Of a stretch of 64,000 bases of DNA, positions 45,656 to 54,785 are shown piece by piece. Origin of the DNA: Cellulosimicrobium arenosum (GTDB lineage: Bacteria > Actinomycetota > Actinomycetes > Actinomycetales > Cellulomonadaceae); the NCBI RefSeq assembly GCF_014837295.1, contig NZ_JACYHB010000005.1:208098-272097 (forward strand), written 5' to 3'. A model generated the notes under the pieces. The model saw only the letters and a list, made by a program, of their open reading frames with translations, had not been told where the DNA came from and made no database searches. How positions within the stretch are numbered: position 1 is the stretch's first letter; every line of letters begins with the position of its first letter. Position numbers and translations under genes: made by a program.

Positions 45656-47746
45656 TCAGTCCCGGTCCGCGTCGGTCACGTCACCGTCGTCGCGCCCGAG
45701 CGCGCGGTCCACGGGGCTCCCGGGCGGCACCTCGCCGACGCGCTCCGGGGGCAGCTCGTCGGTCGCGGCGGCGGCCTCGTCCTGCGGGATGACCGGAGAG
45801 CCGTTGCTCGCCGCCCTCTCCGCGTCGGTCTGCACCGGGGGGCGCTGCGAGACGGCACGCTGCTCGCTCGAGAGCCACACGTCGCGCGGCGGCCGCTTCT
45901 CCACCGGGCCGAAGACCCGGGCCAGCTCCGCCTGGTTGAGCGTCTCCTTGTCGAGGAGCTCGAGGACGAGCGCGTCGAGCACGTCGCGGTAGCGCGTGAG
46001 GACCTCCCACGCCTCGTCGTGCGCGGCCTCGACGAGCTTGCGCACCTCGTGGTCGACCGTGCCGGCGACGGACTCGGAGTAGTCGCGCGTGTGGCCCATG
46101 TCGCGGCCCATGAACGGCTCGCCGGAGCCCGTGCCGAGCTTGATCGCCCCGACCCGCTCGCTCATGCCGTACTCGGTGACCATCTTCTTCGCGATCGACG
46201 TCGCCTTCTCGATGTCGTTCGACGCACCGGTCGTGGGGTCGTGGAACACGAGCTCCTCGGCGACGCGCCCACCCATCGCGTACGCGAGCTGGTCGAGCAG
46301 CTCGTTGCGCGTCGTGGAGTACTTGTCCTCGGTCGGCATGACCATCGTGTACCCGAGCGCACGACCGCGCGGCAGGATCGTCACCTTGGTGACCGGGTCC
46401 GTGTACCGCATCGCCGCCGCCACGAGCGCGTGCCCGCCCTCGTGGTAGGCCGTGATCTTCTGCTCCTTGACGTTCATCACCCGCGTGCGCTTCTGCGGGC
46501 CCGCGATCACGCGGTCGATGGCCTCGTCGAGCGCACGGTCGTCGATGAGCTGGGCGCCGCTGCGGGCCGTCAGCAGCGCCGCCTCGTTGAGCACGTTCGC
46601 GAGGTCCGCACCGGTGAACCCCGGGGTCCGGCGCGCGACGGCGAGCAGGTCGATCTCCTCGACGATCGGCTTGCCCATGGCGTGCACGCGCAGGATCGCC
46701 TCGCGGCCCTTGAGGTCGGGGGCCTCGACGGCGATCTGGCGGTCGAACCGGCCCGGGCGCAGCAGCGCCGGGTCGAGGATGTCCGGACGGTTGGTCGCGG
46801 CGATGAGGATGACGTTCGTCTTGACGTCGAACCCGTCCATCTCGACGAGGAGCTGGTTGAGCGTCTGCTCGCGCTCGTCGTGACCGCCACCCATGCCGGC
46901 GCCTCGGTGCCGCCCGACCGCGTCGATCTCGTCGACGAAGATGATCGCGGGCGAGTTCTCCTTGGCCTGCGTGAACAGGTCGCGCACGCGGCTCGCGCCC
47001 ACGCCGACGAACATCTCGACGAAGTCGGACCCGGAGATGGAGTAGAACGGCACGCCCGCCTCGCCGGCGACGGCCCGCGCCAGGAGCGTCTTCCCGGTGC
47101 CCGGGGGGCCGTAGAGCAGCACGCCCTTGGGGATCTTCGCGCCGACCGCCTGGAACTTGTCCGGCTCGGCGAGGAACTCCTTGATCTCGTGGAGCTCCTC
47201 GACGGCCTCGTCGGCGCCGGCGACGTCGGTGAACGTGACCTGGGGGGTGTCCTTCGAGACCAGCTTCGCCTTGGACTTGCCGAAGCCCATGACGCGCGAC
47301 CCGCCACCCTGCATGCGCGACAGCAGGAACCAGAACACGACGCCGATGAGCAGGAACGGGATGAGGAACCCGAGCAACGACGACCAGAACGACGGCTGGG
47401 CGACCTCGGAGTTGTACCCCTTCGCCGGCTCGGCGGACACGACGGCGTCGACGACGTCCTCACCCTGCGGTGCGACGTAGTAGAACTCGACGTTCTTGCC
47501 CTTGTTCTCCTCGGTGTCCTCGCCCTCGTCCACGACGTAGTCCTCGGACAGCGTCAGCCGCACGCGTTGGTCGCCGTCGACGATGAGGGCCTGGTCGACC
47601 GTGTCGCCGGTGAGGAGCTCGAGACCCTGGGAGGTGTCGATGCGCTGCACCGACGGTCCGGACAGCGTCGCGAACGCGATCCAGAGGATCAGGAGGCCGA
47701 CCACGATCCAGACGATCGGGCCACTGAGAATCTTCTTGATGTTCAT
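45656..47746 (-). CDS. ftsH: ATP-dependent zinc metalloprotease FtsH
   Basis: A 696-residue membrane AAA protease that degrades misassembled membrane proteins and regulators. TM1 is at about 10-28 and TM2 at about 120-143, with an extracytoplasmic domain between. Walker A GPPGTGKT is at 213-220 and Walker [12 protein letters not shown] at about 268-278. The second region of homology contains [20 protein letters not shown]. The zinc site HEGGH is at 435-439. The C-terminal tail (about 630-696) is acidic and disordered. It is downstream of hpt (tilS-hpt-ftsH, a widely conserved order) and upstream of folE. Confidence 0.97.
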   Translation of the reverse strand: MNIKKILSGPIVWIVVGLLILWIAFATLSGPSVQRIDTSQGLELLTGDTVDQALIVDGDQRVRLTLSEDYVVDEGEDTEENKGKNVEFYYVAPQGEDVVDAVVSAEPAKGYNSEVAQPSFWSSLLGFLIPFLLIGVVFWFLLSRMQGGGSRVMGFGKSKAKLVSKDTPQVTFTDVAGADEAVEELHEIKEFLAEPDKFQAVGAKIPKGVLLYGPPGTGKTLLARAVAGEAGVPFYSISGSDFVEMFVGVGASRVRDLFTQAKENSPAIIFVDEIDAVGRHRGAGMGGGHDEREQTLNQLLVEMDGFDVKTNVILIAATNRPDILDPALLRPGRFDRQIAVEAPDLKGREAILRVHAMGKPIVEEIDLLAVARRTPGFTGADLANVLNEAALLTARSGAQLIDDRALDEAIDRVIAGPQKRTRVMNVKEQKITAYHEGGHALVAAAMRYTDPVTKVTILPRGRALGYTMVMPTEDKYSTTRNELLDQLAYAMGGRVAEELVFHDPTTGASNDIEKATSIAKKMVTEYGMSERVGAIKLGTGSGEPFMGRDMGHTRDYSESVAGTVDHEVRKLVEAAHDEAWEVLTRYRDVLDALVLELLDKETLNQAELARVFGPVEKRPPRDVWLSSEQRAVSQRPPVQTDAERAASNGSPVIPQDEAAAATDELPPERVGEVPPGSPVDRALGRDDGDVTDADRD

Positions 47747-47892
47747 CGGCGACGGGGCGGGCGCCCCGGATCCCTCCGCTCGGGCAAGTGTTCGGGCTCG
47801 AAACTACACGCTCTGCCTGACCGAGCGCTGCCGAATCCGCACCTGTTCGCCCAGGGCGTGGTGGTCGGCGGTCACGAGGGTCTGCGCACGGG

Positions 47893-47917
47893 GCCGCCGC
47901 GGACCCGCCGCGGCGGC
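47893..47917 (-). terminator. Hairpin directly after the hpt stop codon
   Basis: GCCGCCGCGG (47893-47902) and CCGCGGCGGC (47908-47917) form a perfect 10-bp stem with a 5-nt loop, starting at the base next to the hpt stop. It may attenuate read-through into ftsH, which begins 147 bp further on. Confidence 0.6.
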
Positions 47918-48472
47918 TCAGACCGAGTAGACGTGCGCGGCGAGCGTCGCGACGAACGGCAGGTTGCGGTACTTCTCCGCGTAGTCGAGCCCGTAGCCGA
48001 CCACGAACTCGTTCGGGATGTCGAACCCGACGTAGCGCACGTCCACGTCGGTCTTCGCCGCGTCCGGCTTGCGCAGCATGGCCGCGATCTCGACCGAGGC
48101 CGGGCCGCGCGAGCGCAGGTTGGAGAGCAGCCACGAGAGCGTGAGGCCCGAGTCGATGATGTCCTCGACGATGAGCACGTTGCGGCCCGTGAGGTCGGCG
48201 TCGAGGTCCTTGAGGATGCGCACCACGCCCGAGGACTTGGTGCCCGACCCGTAGGACGAGACCGCCATCCAGTCCATCTCGACCGGGTGGCCGAGCCGGC
48301 GTGCGAGGTCCGCCATCACCATGACGGCGCCCTTGAGCACGCCCACGAGCAGGAGGTCCTGGCCCGCGTAGTCGCGGTCGATCTGCTCGGCGATCTCGTC
48401 GAGCCTGCGGCCGAGCTGTTCCTCGGAGAGCAGCACGCTCTCGAGGTCGCCTGCGACGTCCGATTCGTCCAC
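47918..48472 (-). CDS. hpt: Hypoxanthine (guanine) phosphoribosyltransferase
   Basis: A 184-residue purine-salvage enzyme joining hypoxanthine or guanine to [21 protein letters not shown] is the PPi loop, VSSYGSGT the flexible loop, [18 protein letters not shown] the PRPP-binding motif, and [26 protein letters not shown] the base-binding C-terminus. AGGAG overlaps the tilS stop region, 9 nt before GTG 48472. The tilS-hpt-ftsH order is conserved widely in bacteria. Confidence 0.95.
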   Translation of the reverse strand: MDESDVAGDLESVLLSEEQLGRRLDEIAEQIDRDYAGQDLLLVGVLKGAVMVMADLARRLGHPVEMDWMAVSSYGSGTKSSGVVRILKDLDADLTGRNVLIVEDIIDSGLTLSWLLSNLRSRGPASVEIAAMLRKPDAAKTDVDVRYVGFDIPNEFVVGYGLDYAEKYRNLPFVATLAAHVYSV

Positions 48473-48478
48473 GGGGTG

Positions 48479-49594
48479 TCACTCCTGCGTTCGACGGGTC
48501 CCGGAAGGGACGATGGGTGGAGGGTGCGGGCCCGCCGAGGAGCCCAGGCAAAGCCTGCCACACGTGCGGCTCGCCCGACGGTCGGCCGGCAGGTGCACCG
48601 GTCCCTGGCCGTGCCAGTCGACCACGAGCGCGTCCACCGCCTCGACGTGCACGGCGAACAGGTCGCCGGCCGGGCACCCCACGAGCAGCGCCGCACGACG
48701 CAGCGCACGGCGCCGCAGCGCCGGGTGCGCGCGGGCGAGCGCCGCGACGTCGAGCACGACCGCCGGTGGCGCGACCTGCGCGCCGTCGGCGGGGACGTCG
48801 TCGGGCGCGAGCCTCGCCGCGGCCAGGAGGTCGGCGGCGAGCGTGTCGAGGAGGTCCGCGTCGTCGCGCAGCAGGTCGGCGGTGCGGGCCAGTCCGGGCA
48901 CCGCGCCCGGGCCGAGGACGTCGACGAGCGCGGGCACCACGCGGCCGCGCACGCGCGACCGCGTCGGCAGGGTCTGCGTCGGCGCCTCCCCGGGCCCGGC
49001 AGCCGTGACCACACGAGGCCCGTTGGTGGGATCGTCCCAGTACGCGAGGCCGAGGGCGTCGCAGACGCCCTCCGTCTGCTGCCGGCGCAGGCCCAGGAAC
49101 GGGCGCCGGTACGGCCCGCGGCGCGGCGCCATGCCCGCGAGGGAGCGCGCGCCGGAGCCGCGCGCGAGGCCGAGCAGCACCGTCTCCGCCTGGTCGTCGA
49201 GCGTGTGCCCGAGCAGGACGGCGTCCGCGCCCAGCCGCCGCGCCGCCTCGTCGAGCGCGGCGTAGCGCGCCGTCCGGGCCCGGGCCTCCGGACCGTCGCC
49301 CGCACCGTGCACGACGACGCGGCGGACCTCGACCGGGTCGAGCCCGAGCACCCGGCAGCGACCCGCGGCGTCGGCCGCCACCCGGTCGCTCCCGCCCTGC
49401 AGGTCGTGGTCGACGACGACCGCGCCCGCGCGCAGGCCCGACCGGGGCGCGACGAACGCGGTCGCCGCGGCGAGCGCCGTGGAGTCCGCGCCGCCCGAGC
49501 ACGCGACGAGCACCAGGGCGTCGGCCGGCAGGTCGGCGACCGCGGCACGGACGGCGCGCCGCGCGCGTGCCACGACGGGCGCGGGTCCGGTCAC
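48479..49594 (-). CDS. tilS: tRNA(Ile)-lysidine synthetase
   Basis: A 371-residue enzyme that changes C34 of the CAU-anticodon tRNA-Ile to lysidine with ATP and lysine, so that it reads [19 protein letters not shown] is the PP-loop, [12 protein letters not shown] and [27 protein letters not shown] are family motifs, and the remainder is the helical substrate domain. It is shorter than the E. coli enzyme (about 430), lacking most of the C-terminal domain, as is usual in actinobacteria. GTG 49594 is 3 bp after the metalloprotease stop. Confidence 0.93.
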   Translation of the reverse strand: MTGPAPVVARARRAVRAAVADLPADALVLVACSGGADSTALAAATAFVAPRSGLRAGAVVVDHDLQGGSDRVAADAAGRCRVLGLDPVEVRRVVVHGAGDGPEARARTARYAALDEAARRLGADAVLLGHTLDDQAETVLLGLARGSGARSLAGMAPRRGPYRRPFLGLRRQQTEGVCDALGLAYWDDPTNGPRVVTAAGPGEAPTQTLPTRSRVRGRVVPALVDVLGPGAVPGLARTADLLRDDADLLDTLAADLLAAARLAPDDVPADGAQVAPPAVVLDVAALARAHPALRRRALRRAALLVGCPAGDLFAVHVEAVDALVVDWHGQGPVHLPADRRASRTCGRLCLGSSAGPHPPPIVPSGTRRTQE

Positions 49595-49597
49595 CGG

Positions 49598-50761
49598 TCA
49601 GCCGTGCACGCGCCGCACCCAGGCGCGCGCGTCGGCGATCTCGCGGGCGGTGGGCAGGTTCTCGGACCCGGCCCACACGGCGTTGAACCCGTCGCGTCCC
49701 ACCTGCCGCTCGACGGCCCGGACGAACGCGGCGCCGTCGCGGTACTGCGCGATCTTGGCGTCCATCCCGAGGACGCGCCGCAGCACCGTGTCGAAGCGCC
49801 CTCCGCCGTCGCGCCGCGCCTCGAACTTCCTGCGGATGGTCCGCACGGTCCGCACGGTCCGAGGCCCGACGGCGTCCATCGCGACGTCGGCGTGGCCCTC
49901 GAGGAGCGCCATGACGGCGGTCACGTCCTCGAGCCGGCGCTTCTCGTCGGGTCCGAGCAGCCCGTCGACGAAGCCGTCCTCCCCTCGCACGGCCCGCAGG
50001 ACGGCCCCGCCGACGGTGCGCAGCTTCTCGCGCAGCCGTGCCTCGGAGAGGCGGTGCGACGAGGCCGAGAGCTCGCCCAGGAGCTCGCGCGCACCGGTCC
50101 GCAGGTGCTCGGCGAGCCAGGGTGCCGTCGCGAACTGCAGCGCGTGCGTCTGCTCGTGCAGGCAGACCCACAGCCGGAAGTCCCCGGGGACGAGGTCGAG
50201 AGCCCGCTCGACGTGCAGCACGTTGGGCGCCACGAGCACGAGCCGACCCGGTCCCGTCGAGCCGGACGCGCTGTACGGGTCGAACTGCCCGAGGACCCGG
50301 CTCGCGAGGACGGCGAGCACGGCGCCGACCTCCGCGGCACCGGCGAGGGCCGCCGCCCGGGTGACGCGCCCGCCCGGCAGCTCGAGACCGGTCGCGACGT
50401 CCTGCGTGAGGGAGGCCATGATCTCGGTGTTCGCCTGTGCCCACCGCGCACGGTCCACGACGTACACGTCGCCCAGGGTCGTCCCGCCCGCGCTCGGCGC
50501 CATGCGCGTCACGTCGAGCACGTGCCCGACGGCGCGCGCCGCCGCGTCCCGCAGCCCGCCCACGAGGTCGGTCAGCTCGTCGCGGGACACCGGCGGCCCG
50601 GCCGGGGCCAGGCGCGCCGCGATCTGCGCGGCCGCGGACCAGTCCACCACCTGCGCGACGGCGTGCGGACGCGCCCCGTCACCCAGCGCCCCACCGTCCT
50701 CGGGGGCGGGTGGTCCGGGCGGTTCGGTTCCGGACTGGTCGGACGGGTCCCAGGGCGTCAC
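49598..50761 (-). CDS. Zinc-dependent metalloprotease-like protein (DUF2342 family)
   Basis: A 387-residue protein. LWVCLHEQTHALQFA holds an HExxH zinc motif, and VMALLEGHADVAMDAVG about 70 residues later supplies the downstream Glu/His. It matches the actinobacterial DUF2342 zincin family, also labelled coenzyme F420 biosynthesis-associated. There is no signal peptide, so it is probably cytoplasmic; the substrate is unknown. The first 35 residues are disordered. TACCGT lies 6 nt before GTG 50761. A short in-frame 9-bp repeat encodes RTVRTVRTI (near residue 300). It sits between dacB and tilS, its usual place. Confidence 0.85.
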   Translation of the reverse strand: MTPWDPSDQSGTEPPGPPAPEDGGALGDGARPHAVAQVVDWSAAAQIAARLAPAGPPVSRDELTDLVGGLRDAAARAVGHVLDVTRMAPSAGGTTLGDVYVVDRARWAQANTEIMASLTQDVATGLELPGGRVTRAAALAGAAEVGAVLAVLASRVLGQFDPYSASGSTGPGRLVLVAPNVLHVERALDLVPGDFRLWVCLHEQTHALQFATAPWLAEHLRTGARELLGELSASSHRLSEARLREKLRTVGGAVLRAVRGEDGFVDGLLGPDEKRRLEDVTAVMALLEGHADVAMDAVGPRTVRTVRTIRRKFEARRDGGGRFDTVLRRVLGMDAKIAQYRDGAAFVRAVERQVGRDGFNAVWAGSENLPTAREIADARAWVRRVHG

Positions 50762-50767
50762 CGCCCC

Positions 50768-50773
50768 ACGGTA
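50768..50773 (-). promoter_or_regulatory. -10 element TACCGT (leaderless metalloprotease-tilS-hpt)
   Basis: TACCGT on the minus strand, GGGGCG (6 nt), then GTG 50761, just after the end of dacB. It would start the metalloprotease-tilS-hpt transcript. Confidence 0.5.
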
Positions 50774-50779
50774 TCCCGG

Positions 50780-52195
50780 TCAGCCGCCCGTGCAGCCGCA
50801 GGCCGCGAGACCACCGACGAACTCGTCGAAGATGACGCGCGCGCCGTAGGTGCCGCCCGCGGGCACCTCGTCGGCCATCAGGGTGTACACGAGCAGCCGG
50901 TCGTCGGCGGTGACGACCGTGCCGGCGAGCGACGTCACGTCGGGAAGGCTGCCGGTCTTGGCGCGGGCGACACCGCGCGCGGCGCTGTCGAGGAAGCGGT
51001 CGCCGAGCGTCCCGCGCAGCCCGGCGATCGGCAGCCCGACGGCGCCGGAGCGCAGCTCGGGGTGGGCCGGGTCGACGAGGAGCCCGACGACGGCCGCGAG
51101 CTGTCCCGGCGTGAGGACGGAGCCGTCGCCGAGCCCCGAGCAGTCGGCGAGCACCGCGCCGTCGAGGTCCACACCGAGCGCTCCCACGGTCGCCAGCACG
51201 GCCCGGGTCGCGGCGTCGGCCGAACCGGGCAGGCCGGCATCGATCGCCACGAGCCTGCCGACGACCTCGGTGATCGTGTTGTCCGAGTGCTGGAGGAGGT
51301 AGTCGACGACCTCGCCGAGCGGGGCGGAACGGACCTCGCCGACGGCCGTCGCGGCCGACGGCGCCCGCGCCCGGGTCACGTCGCCCTCCACCGTGACGCG
51401 CTCGGCGTCCAGGGCCTCGACGAACGCCTGGGCCGCCGCCAGCGCCGGGTCCGCCTCGCGCCGGGCGTACTCGTCGTCGTCGAGGCGCGCGACGTCGACC
51501 GCGAGCGCCGCCACGGGGGCGATGTACCCCGCGGTGACGTTCCCCGGGAAGACGGACGGGCTGACGGCGTCGCCCGTGAAGACGGTGTCGTCGAGGCGCA
51601 GCGTGACCGTCGTGCGACCGGTCAGCCGCAGCTCGTCGGCGACCTGTCCCGCGAGGTCGGCCAGGCCGGCGCGACCGTTGACCAGCGTGGGGTCCCCCGC
51701 GCCGGCGGCGAGCATCATGTCGCCGCCGCCGACGAGGTACAGGTCGTCCTGGCCGTCGAGCAGCACGGTCGTCGGGATCGTGGTCGCGGCTCCCGGCGAC
51801 GTCAGCGCGGCGGCCGCGGTGAGGAGCTTCTGGGTGGAGGCCGGCACGTGGCCGGCGTCCGTGGCCGCGGCGCCCAGCCTCTCGCCCGTCGCGGCGTCCG
51901 TGACGACCGCCCCGACACGTGGCCCGAGCCGGTCGTCGTCCACGAGGTCGTCGACCTTCGCCTGGACGGCGTCGGCGACCGGCTCCGTCGCCGCGTCGTC
52001 GAGCGGAGGGAGCGCGACGGCCAGCGGTGGCGCGGCGACCGCGCCGGGGGCGTCGGGGAAGGGCGCCGGCTCCGGTGGCGGGGGCGCCGTCGTGAGCATG
52101 CCGGGCACGACGTCCGTCGCGTCCGCGACGAGGTAGCCGCCCACGAGTGCGAGCACCACGCCGACCGTCGCCCCGGCGCGCGTGCCCCAACCCAT
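50780..52195 (-). CDS. dacB: D-alanyl-D-alanine carboxypeptidase/endopeptidase (PBP4, DacB)
   Basis: A 471-residue low-molecular-mass class C penicillin-binding protein that trims or cleaves peptidoglycan cross-links outside the membrane. An N-terminal hydrophobic segment (about 8-28) is a signal or anchor, followed by a Pro-rich linker. VPASTQKLLTAA carries the SxxK nucleophile, LQHSDNTITEVV the SxN motif, and ARAKTGSLPDVTSL the KTG motif. The large insertion between SxxK and SxN is normal for PBP4. AGAGGGA precedes ATG 52195. It is divergent from ppa. Confidence 0.94.
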   Translation of the reverse strand: MGWGTRAGATVGVVLALVGGYLVADATDVVPGMLTTAPPPPEPAPFPDAPGAVAAPPLAVALPPLDDAATEPVADAVQAKVDDLVDDDRLGPRVGAVVTDAATGERLGAAATDAGHVPASTQKLLTAAAALTSPGAATTIPTTVLLDGQDDLYLVGGGDMMLAAGAGDPTLVNGRAGLADLAGQVADELRLTGRTTVTLRLDDTVFTGDAVSPSVFPGNVTAGYIAPVAALAVDVARLDDDEYARREADPALAAAQAFVEALDAERVTVEGDVTRARAPSAATAVGEVRSAPLGEVVDYLLQHSDNTITEVVGRLVAIDAGLPGSADAATRAVLATVGALGVDLDGAVLADCSGLGDGSVLTPGQLAAVVGLLVDPAHPELRSGAVGLPIAGLRGTLGDRFLDSAARGVARAKTGSLPDVTSLAGTVVTADDRLLVYTLMADEVPAGGTYGARVIFDEFVGGLAACGCTGG

Positions 52196-52242
52196 GACCC
52201 GATCCCTCTCGCCACGTGCCACCCCGTCCGAGCGACGTGCGC

Positions 52243-52248
52243 ATTATC
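52243..52248 (-). promoter_or_regulatory. -10 element GATAAT of dacB
   Basis: GATAAT on the minus strand (preceded by TGG-T, GGGTGATAAT) lies 48 bp upstream of dacB, giving a leader with the ribosome binding site AGAGGGA. No good -35 is visible. Confidence 0.4.
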
Positions 52249-52443
52249 ACCCATCGGATGCGGCGCCCGCCGACCTGGCCGCCGTCCGGACGGGCGCTGC
52301 GCGTGTCACACTTGATCTCGCGCGAGGGCGTGGCTCGATCCGCCCCCACGACGCACACGACGTAGGCACGACGCAGACGGTCAACGCAGCACCCGACCAG
52401 CCACCGCCCGATCCCGCGGTGCCGGTACGACTGGAGGAGAACA

Positions 52444-52944
52444 GTGGAGTTCGACGTCACGATCGAGATCCCGAAGGGCCAGCGCAACAAGTACGAGGTC
52501 GACCACGTGAGCGGTCGCATCCGCCTCGACCGCATGCTCTTCACGTCGACCCGCTACCCGGACGACTACGGGTTCATCGAGGGCACGCTCGGCGAGGACG
52601 GCGACCCGCTCGACGCGCTCGTCCTGCTCGAGGAGCCCACGTTCCCCGGCTGCCTGATCCGCTGCCGCGCTCTCGGCATGTTCCGCATGCGCGACGAGGC
52701 GGGCGGTGACGACAAGGTGCTGTGCGTCCCCACGGGTGACCAGCGGGCCGCGTGGCGCCAGGACATCGACGACGTGTCGGACTTCCACCGCCTGGAGATC
52801 CAGCACTTCTTCGAGGTCTACAAGGACCTCGAGCCCGGCAAGTCTGTCGAAGGCGCCCACTGGGTGGGTCGTACGGAGGCCGAGGCCGAGATCGAGCGCT
52901 CGCGGCAGCGTGCGATCGACACGGGGTACTACGCCGGGCACTGA
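52444..52944 (+). CDS. ppa: Inorganic pyrophosphatase
   Basis: A 166-residue family I soluble pyrophosphatase that hydrolyses PPi to phosphate, driving biosynthesis. [17 protein letters not shown] begins the OB-like barrel, [24 protein letters not shown] contains the family signature DGDPLDAL with metal-binding Asp residues, and VPTGDQR and DISDFHRL-like sequence ([21 protein letters not shown]) follow. GTG 52444 has GGAGGAGAA directly upstream. It is divergent from dacB. Confidence 0.97.
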   Translation: MEFDVTIEIPKGQRNKYEVDHVSGRIRLDRMLFTSTRYPDDYGFIEGTLGEDGDPLDALVLLEEPTFPGCLIRCRALGMFRMRDEAGGDDKVLCVPTGDQRAAWRQDIDDVSDFHRLEIQHFFEVYKDLEPGKSVEGAHWVGRTEAEAEIERSRQRAIDTGYYAGH

Positions 52945-52962
52945 CCGGCGCCGGCGCACGCG

Positions 52963-54390
52963 TCAGGGGCGGCCCGCGTAGGGCATCGCGTCGGTCCAGC
53001 GCACCGGCACCTCGCGCACGTCGACCCCGGGCTGCGGCGCCTCGACCATCCGGCCGCCGCCCACGTAGATCGCGACGTGCCGGATCGTCGTCGGGTCGGA
53101 CGTGTCGTTCGCGTAGAAGACGAGGTCCCCCGGGCGCAGACGGTCGTAGGCGATCTTCTGCACGCGCCGGTACTGGGTCCGGGACGTGCGCGTGACGTCG
53201 ACGCCCGCGGACGCCCAGGCGCGCGACGTCAGGCCCGAGCAGTCGTAGCCGGGCCCCGTCCCGCCGAACACGTACGGCGCGCCGATCTTCGTACGTGCCC
53301 ACGCCGCGGCGGCCTGCCCCTGTGCGGCGCTCCCGACCGAGGTCCCCGGCGGCGCCTCGGGCACGGGCTCCTTGACGACCGGCTCGGGCTCCGGCTCCGG
53401 GTCGGGCGCCGGAGCCGGCTCAGGGGCGGGTGCAGGCTCCGGGCGCGGGGTCGGCCGTGGGGCAGGAGCGGCGGACCCGTTCGAGTCCGCGGCGTCGGCG
53501 GCACGGGGTGCCGCGCTCCCGCGGCCCGACGGCGCGCCGTCCGGCTCGTCGTCCGCCGCGGCCCCGACGCGCGCGCGGGCCCGTTCCTCCGCGTCGCGGT
53601 CCGCCTGCGCGTCGAGCGCGTCCTGGCGCTCGCGCTCGACCGCGACCGACGTCTCGCGCGCGCGGGCGAGCTCGGCGAGCAGGGACTCGCGCTCCGCCGC
53701 GGAGGCGTCGACCGCGGCGTCGAGCCCGGCCTGCGCGTCCTGCGCGTCGGCGAGCGCGGTGCGGGCTGCGCCCTCGACGGCCGTCCGGTGGTCGAGCGCG
53801 GCGGCGGCACGGGCGCGGGCGGTGTCCGCGACCGCGCGCGCCGTCGTGTGCTCGGCGACGGCGGTGCTCACCGTGCGCCCTGCCGCCCGCTCGACGGTCT
53901 CCCGCTCGACGACGTCGGCGACCTCGGTGGCGTCCAGCAGCGCCTCCGCGGCCTCCAGTCCTGTCGGCTCCTGGCGCGTCGCACGGTAGAGCGCACCGAG
54001 CGCACCGCGCGAACCGGCCTCGTCCGCCTCGGCCTCGGCGACGGCGGCGTGCGCGTCGTCGACCTCGACGTCCGCGGCGTCGACGGCCGAGCGGGCGGCC
54101 GCATACTCCTCCGCCGCGAGCTGGACCGCGGACCTCGCCGACGCCTGGCGAGCGCGCAGCCCGGCAAGATCGGCCTCCACGGTCGCGACGCCGCGCTCCG
54201 CCCGCTGCTCCTCGCGCTGGGCGCCGCGGACGTCGTCGCCCGACGGCGGCGCGGACTGCGCAGGCGCAGCGAGCAGGACACCTGCGCCTCCAAGTGCCAG
54301 CAACGTCCCGAGCACCGGAGCGAGCACCGACCCGACGGCCCGTCGCCCACGGCGCACGCCAGGACGGGCTGACGACCCGACCAACCTCAT
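52963..54390 (-). CDS. Secreted NlpC/P60-family peptidoglycan hydrolase with coiled coil
   Basis: 475 residues. A basic start and hydrophobic segment ending APAQSAPP (about residue 46) form a signal peptide. Residues about 50-290 are a long Ala/Glu/Arg-rich coiled coil, like those of RipA/PcsB-type hydrolases, then a Pro/Glu-rich linker (about 290-345). The C-terminal NlpC/P60 domain (about 355-475) has YDCSGLTSRAW with the catalytic Cys, the RPGDLVFYAND loop, and IRHVAIYVGGG with the catalytic His. Such enzymes cut D-Glu-mDAP-type bonds in the wall during growth and separation. GAGGAGG precedes ATG 54390 by 6 nt. Confidence 0.92.
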   Translation of the reverse strand: MRLVGSSARPGVRRGRRAVGSVLAPVLGTLLALGGAGVLLAAPAQSAPPSGDDVRGAQREEQRAERGVATVEADLAGLRARQASARSAVQLAAEEYAAARSAVDAADVEVDDAHAAVAEAEADEAGSRGALGALYRATRQEPTGLEAAEALLDATEVADVVERETVERAAGRTVSTAVAEHTTARAVADTARARAAAALDHRTAVEGAARTALADAQDAQAGLDAAVDASAAERESLLAELARARETSVAVERERQDALDAQADRDAEERARARVGAAADDEPDGAPSGRGSAAPRAADAADSNGSAAPAPRPTPRPEPAPAPEPAPAPDPEPEPEPVVKEPVPEAPPGTSVGSAAQGQAAAAWARTKIGAPYVFGGTGPGYDCSGLTSRAWASAGVDVTRTSRTQYRRVQKIAYDRLRPGDLVFYANDTSDPTTIRHVAIYVGGGRMVEAPQPGVDVREVPVRWTDAMPYAGRP

Positions 54391-54532
54391 GCAACCTCCT
54401 CGGCGTGTCCCGTTGACAGCACCCGCAACACTCTGCCTGTCATGTCGCGCACGCGCGATCCGACGGGCGGACGAGTTCTCAGCATGTGGTCTCACATCAC
54501 GAGACGTCGTGCCCGTCAGCCCGGCGCACGCC
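54391..54532. other. Divergent upstream region of the NlpC/P60 gene and the metY leader
   Basis: A non-coding stretch between the two divergent genes. The minus-strand gene has its ribosome binding site at 54397-54403; I see no confident -10 for it. No repeat or conserved RNA was recognised. Confidence 0.4.
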
Positions 54533-54538
54533 TACTGT
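54533..54538 (+). promoter_or_regulatory. -10 element TACTGT of the leaderless metY leader peptide
   Basis: TACTGT, then CGGTGC (6 nt), then ATG 54545. The spacing is the same as at the other leaderless starts in the window. It would make a 5' leader of about 240 nt for metY. Confidence 0.6.
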
Positions 54539-54544
54539 CGGTGC

Positions 54545-54568
54545 ATGAACCGACGAATGTGTTGCTGA
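54545..54568 (+). CDS. Seven-codon leader peptide Met-Asn-Arg-Arg-Met-Cys-Cys before metY
   Basis: ATG AAC CGA CGA ATG TGT TGC TGA: a tiny frame ending in a second Met and two consecutive Cys codons, starting exactly at the predicted transcription start. Its stop lies 217 bp upstream of metY, a sulfur-assimilation gene. This matches the design of ribosome-stalling leader peptides: leaderless small ORFs with Cys runs upstream of sulfur genes are known in mycobacteria, where they act in cysteine-responsive control. Ribosomes short of Cys-tRNA would stall at the Cys pair and alter downstream RNA structure. The reading frame and spacing are seen directly; the regulatory role is inferred. It is too short for sequence statistics, so chance cannot be excluded. 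Confidence 0.6.
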   Translation: MNRRMCC

Positions 54569-54785
54569 CCCCAGCGCACGTTCGCCTGCCTGTGTCGCGG
54601 TCCGTCGTCAGCCGAGGAAGCCGGCGCGAGAGCACCGACAACCGGTCCACAGCCGATCGACAGGGCATTCCGACCCCGTGCGCCGAATCCGCCGCGGCTG
54701 GTCGACGACAACGTCGTCCCCTCCCCCGGCACCGCCCGTCCCGGCGCGCCGCGCGCCGTCGTCCCCCGAACCCGCAGGAGCCACG
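54569..54785 (+). promoter_or_regulatory. metY mRNA leader (candidate attenuation region)
   Basis: About 217 nt between the leader-peptide stop and metY. It holds GACGAC-AAC-GTCGTC (54704-54718, a perfect 6-bp stem) followed by a CCCTCCCCC run, and the self-complementary GCGCGCCGCGCGC stretch nearer metY. There is no T-tract, so control by Rho or by translation is more likely than an intrinsic attenuator. AGGAG lies 6 nt before ATG 54786. No match to a SAM riboswitch was recognised. Confidence 0.4.

Noticed and set aside
49838..49862. GGTCCGCAC tandem repeat in the metalloprotease gene as a mobile or regulatory element
   Set aside because: Only about two and a half copies, in frame (RTVRTVRT), consistent with simple slippage in coding DNA.
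45644..52315. A 2,223-codon open frame on the plus strand
   Set aside because: It runs antisense to ftsH, hpt, tilS, the metalloprotease and dacB, all of which have clear catalytic motifs. Its product is Arg/Gly/Asp-rich with no domain sense. In DNA with GC-rich third positions the antisense frame often lacks stops.
54569..54785. SAM riboswitch upstream of metY
   Set aside because: I could not find the core pattern of the SAM-I, SAM-II or SAM-IV classes. The leader peptide explains the long leader better.
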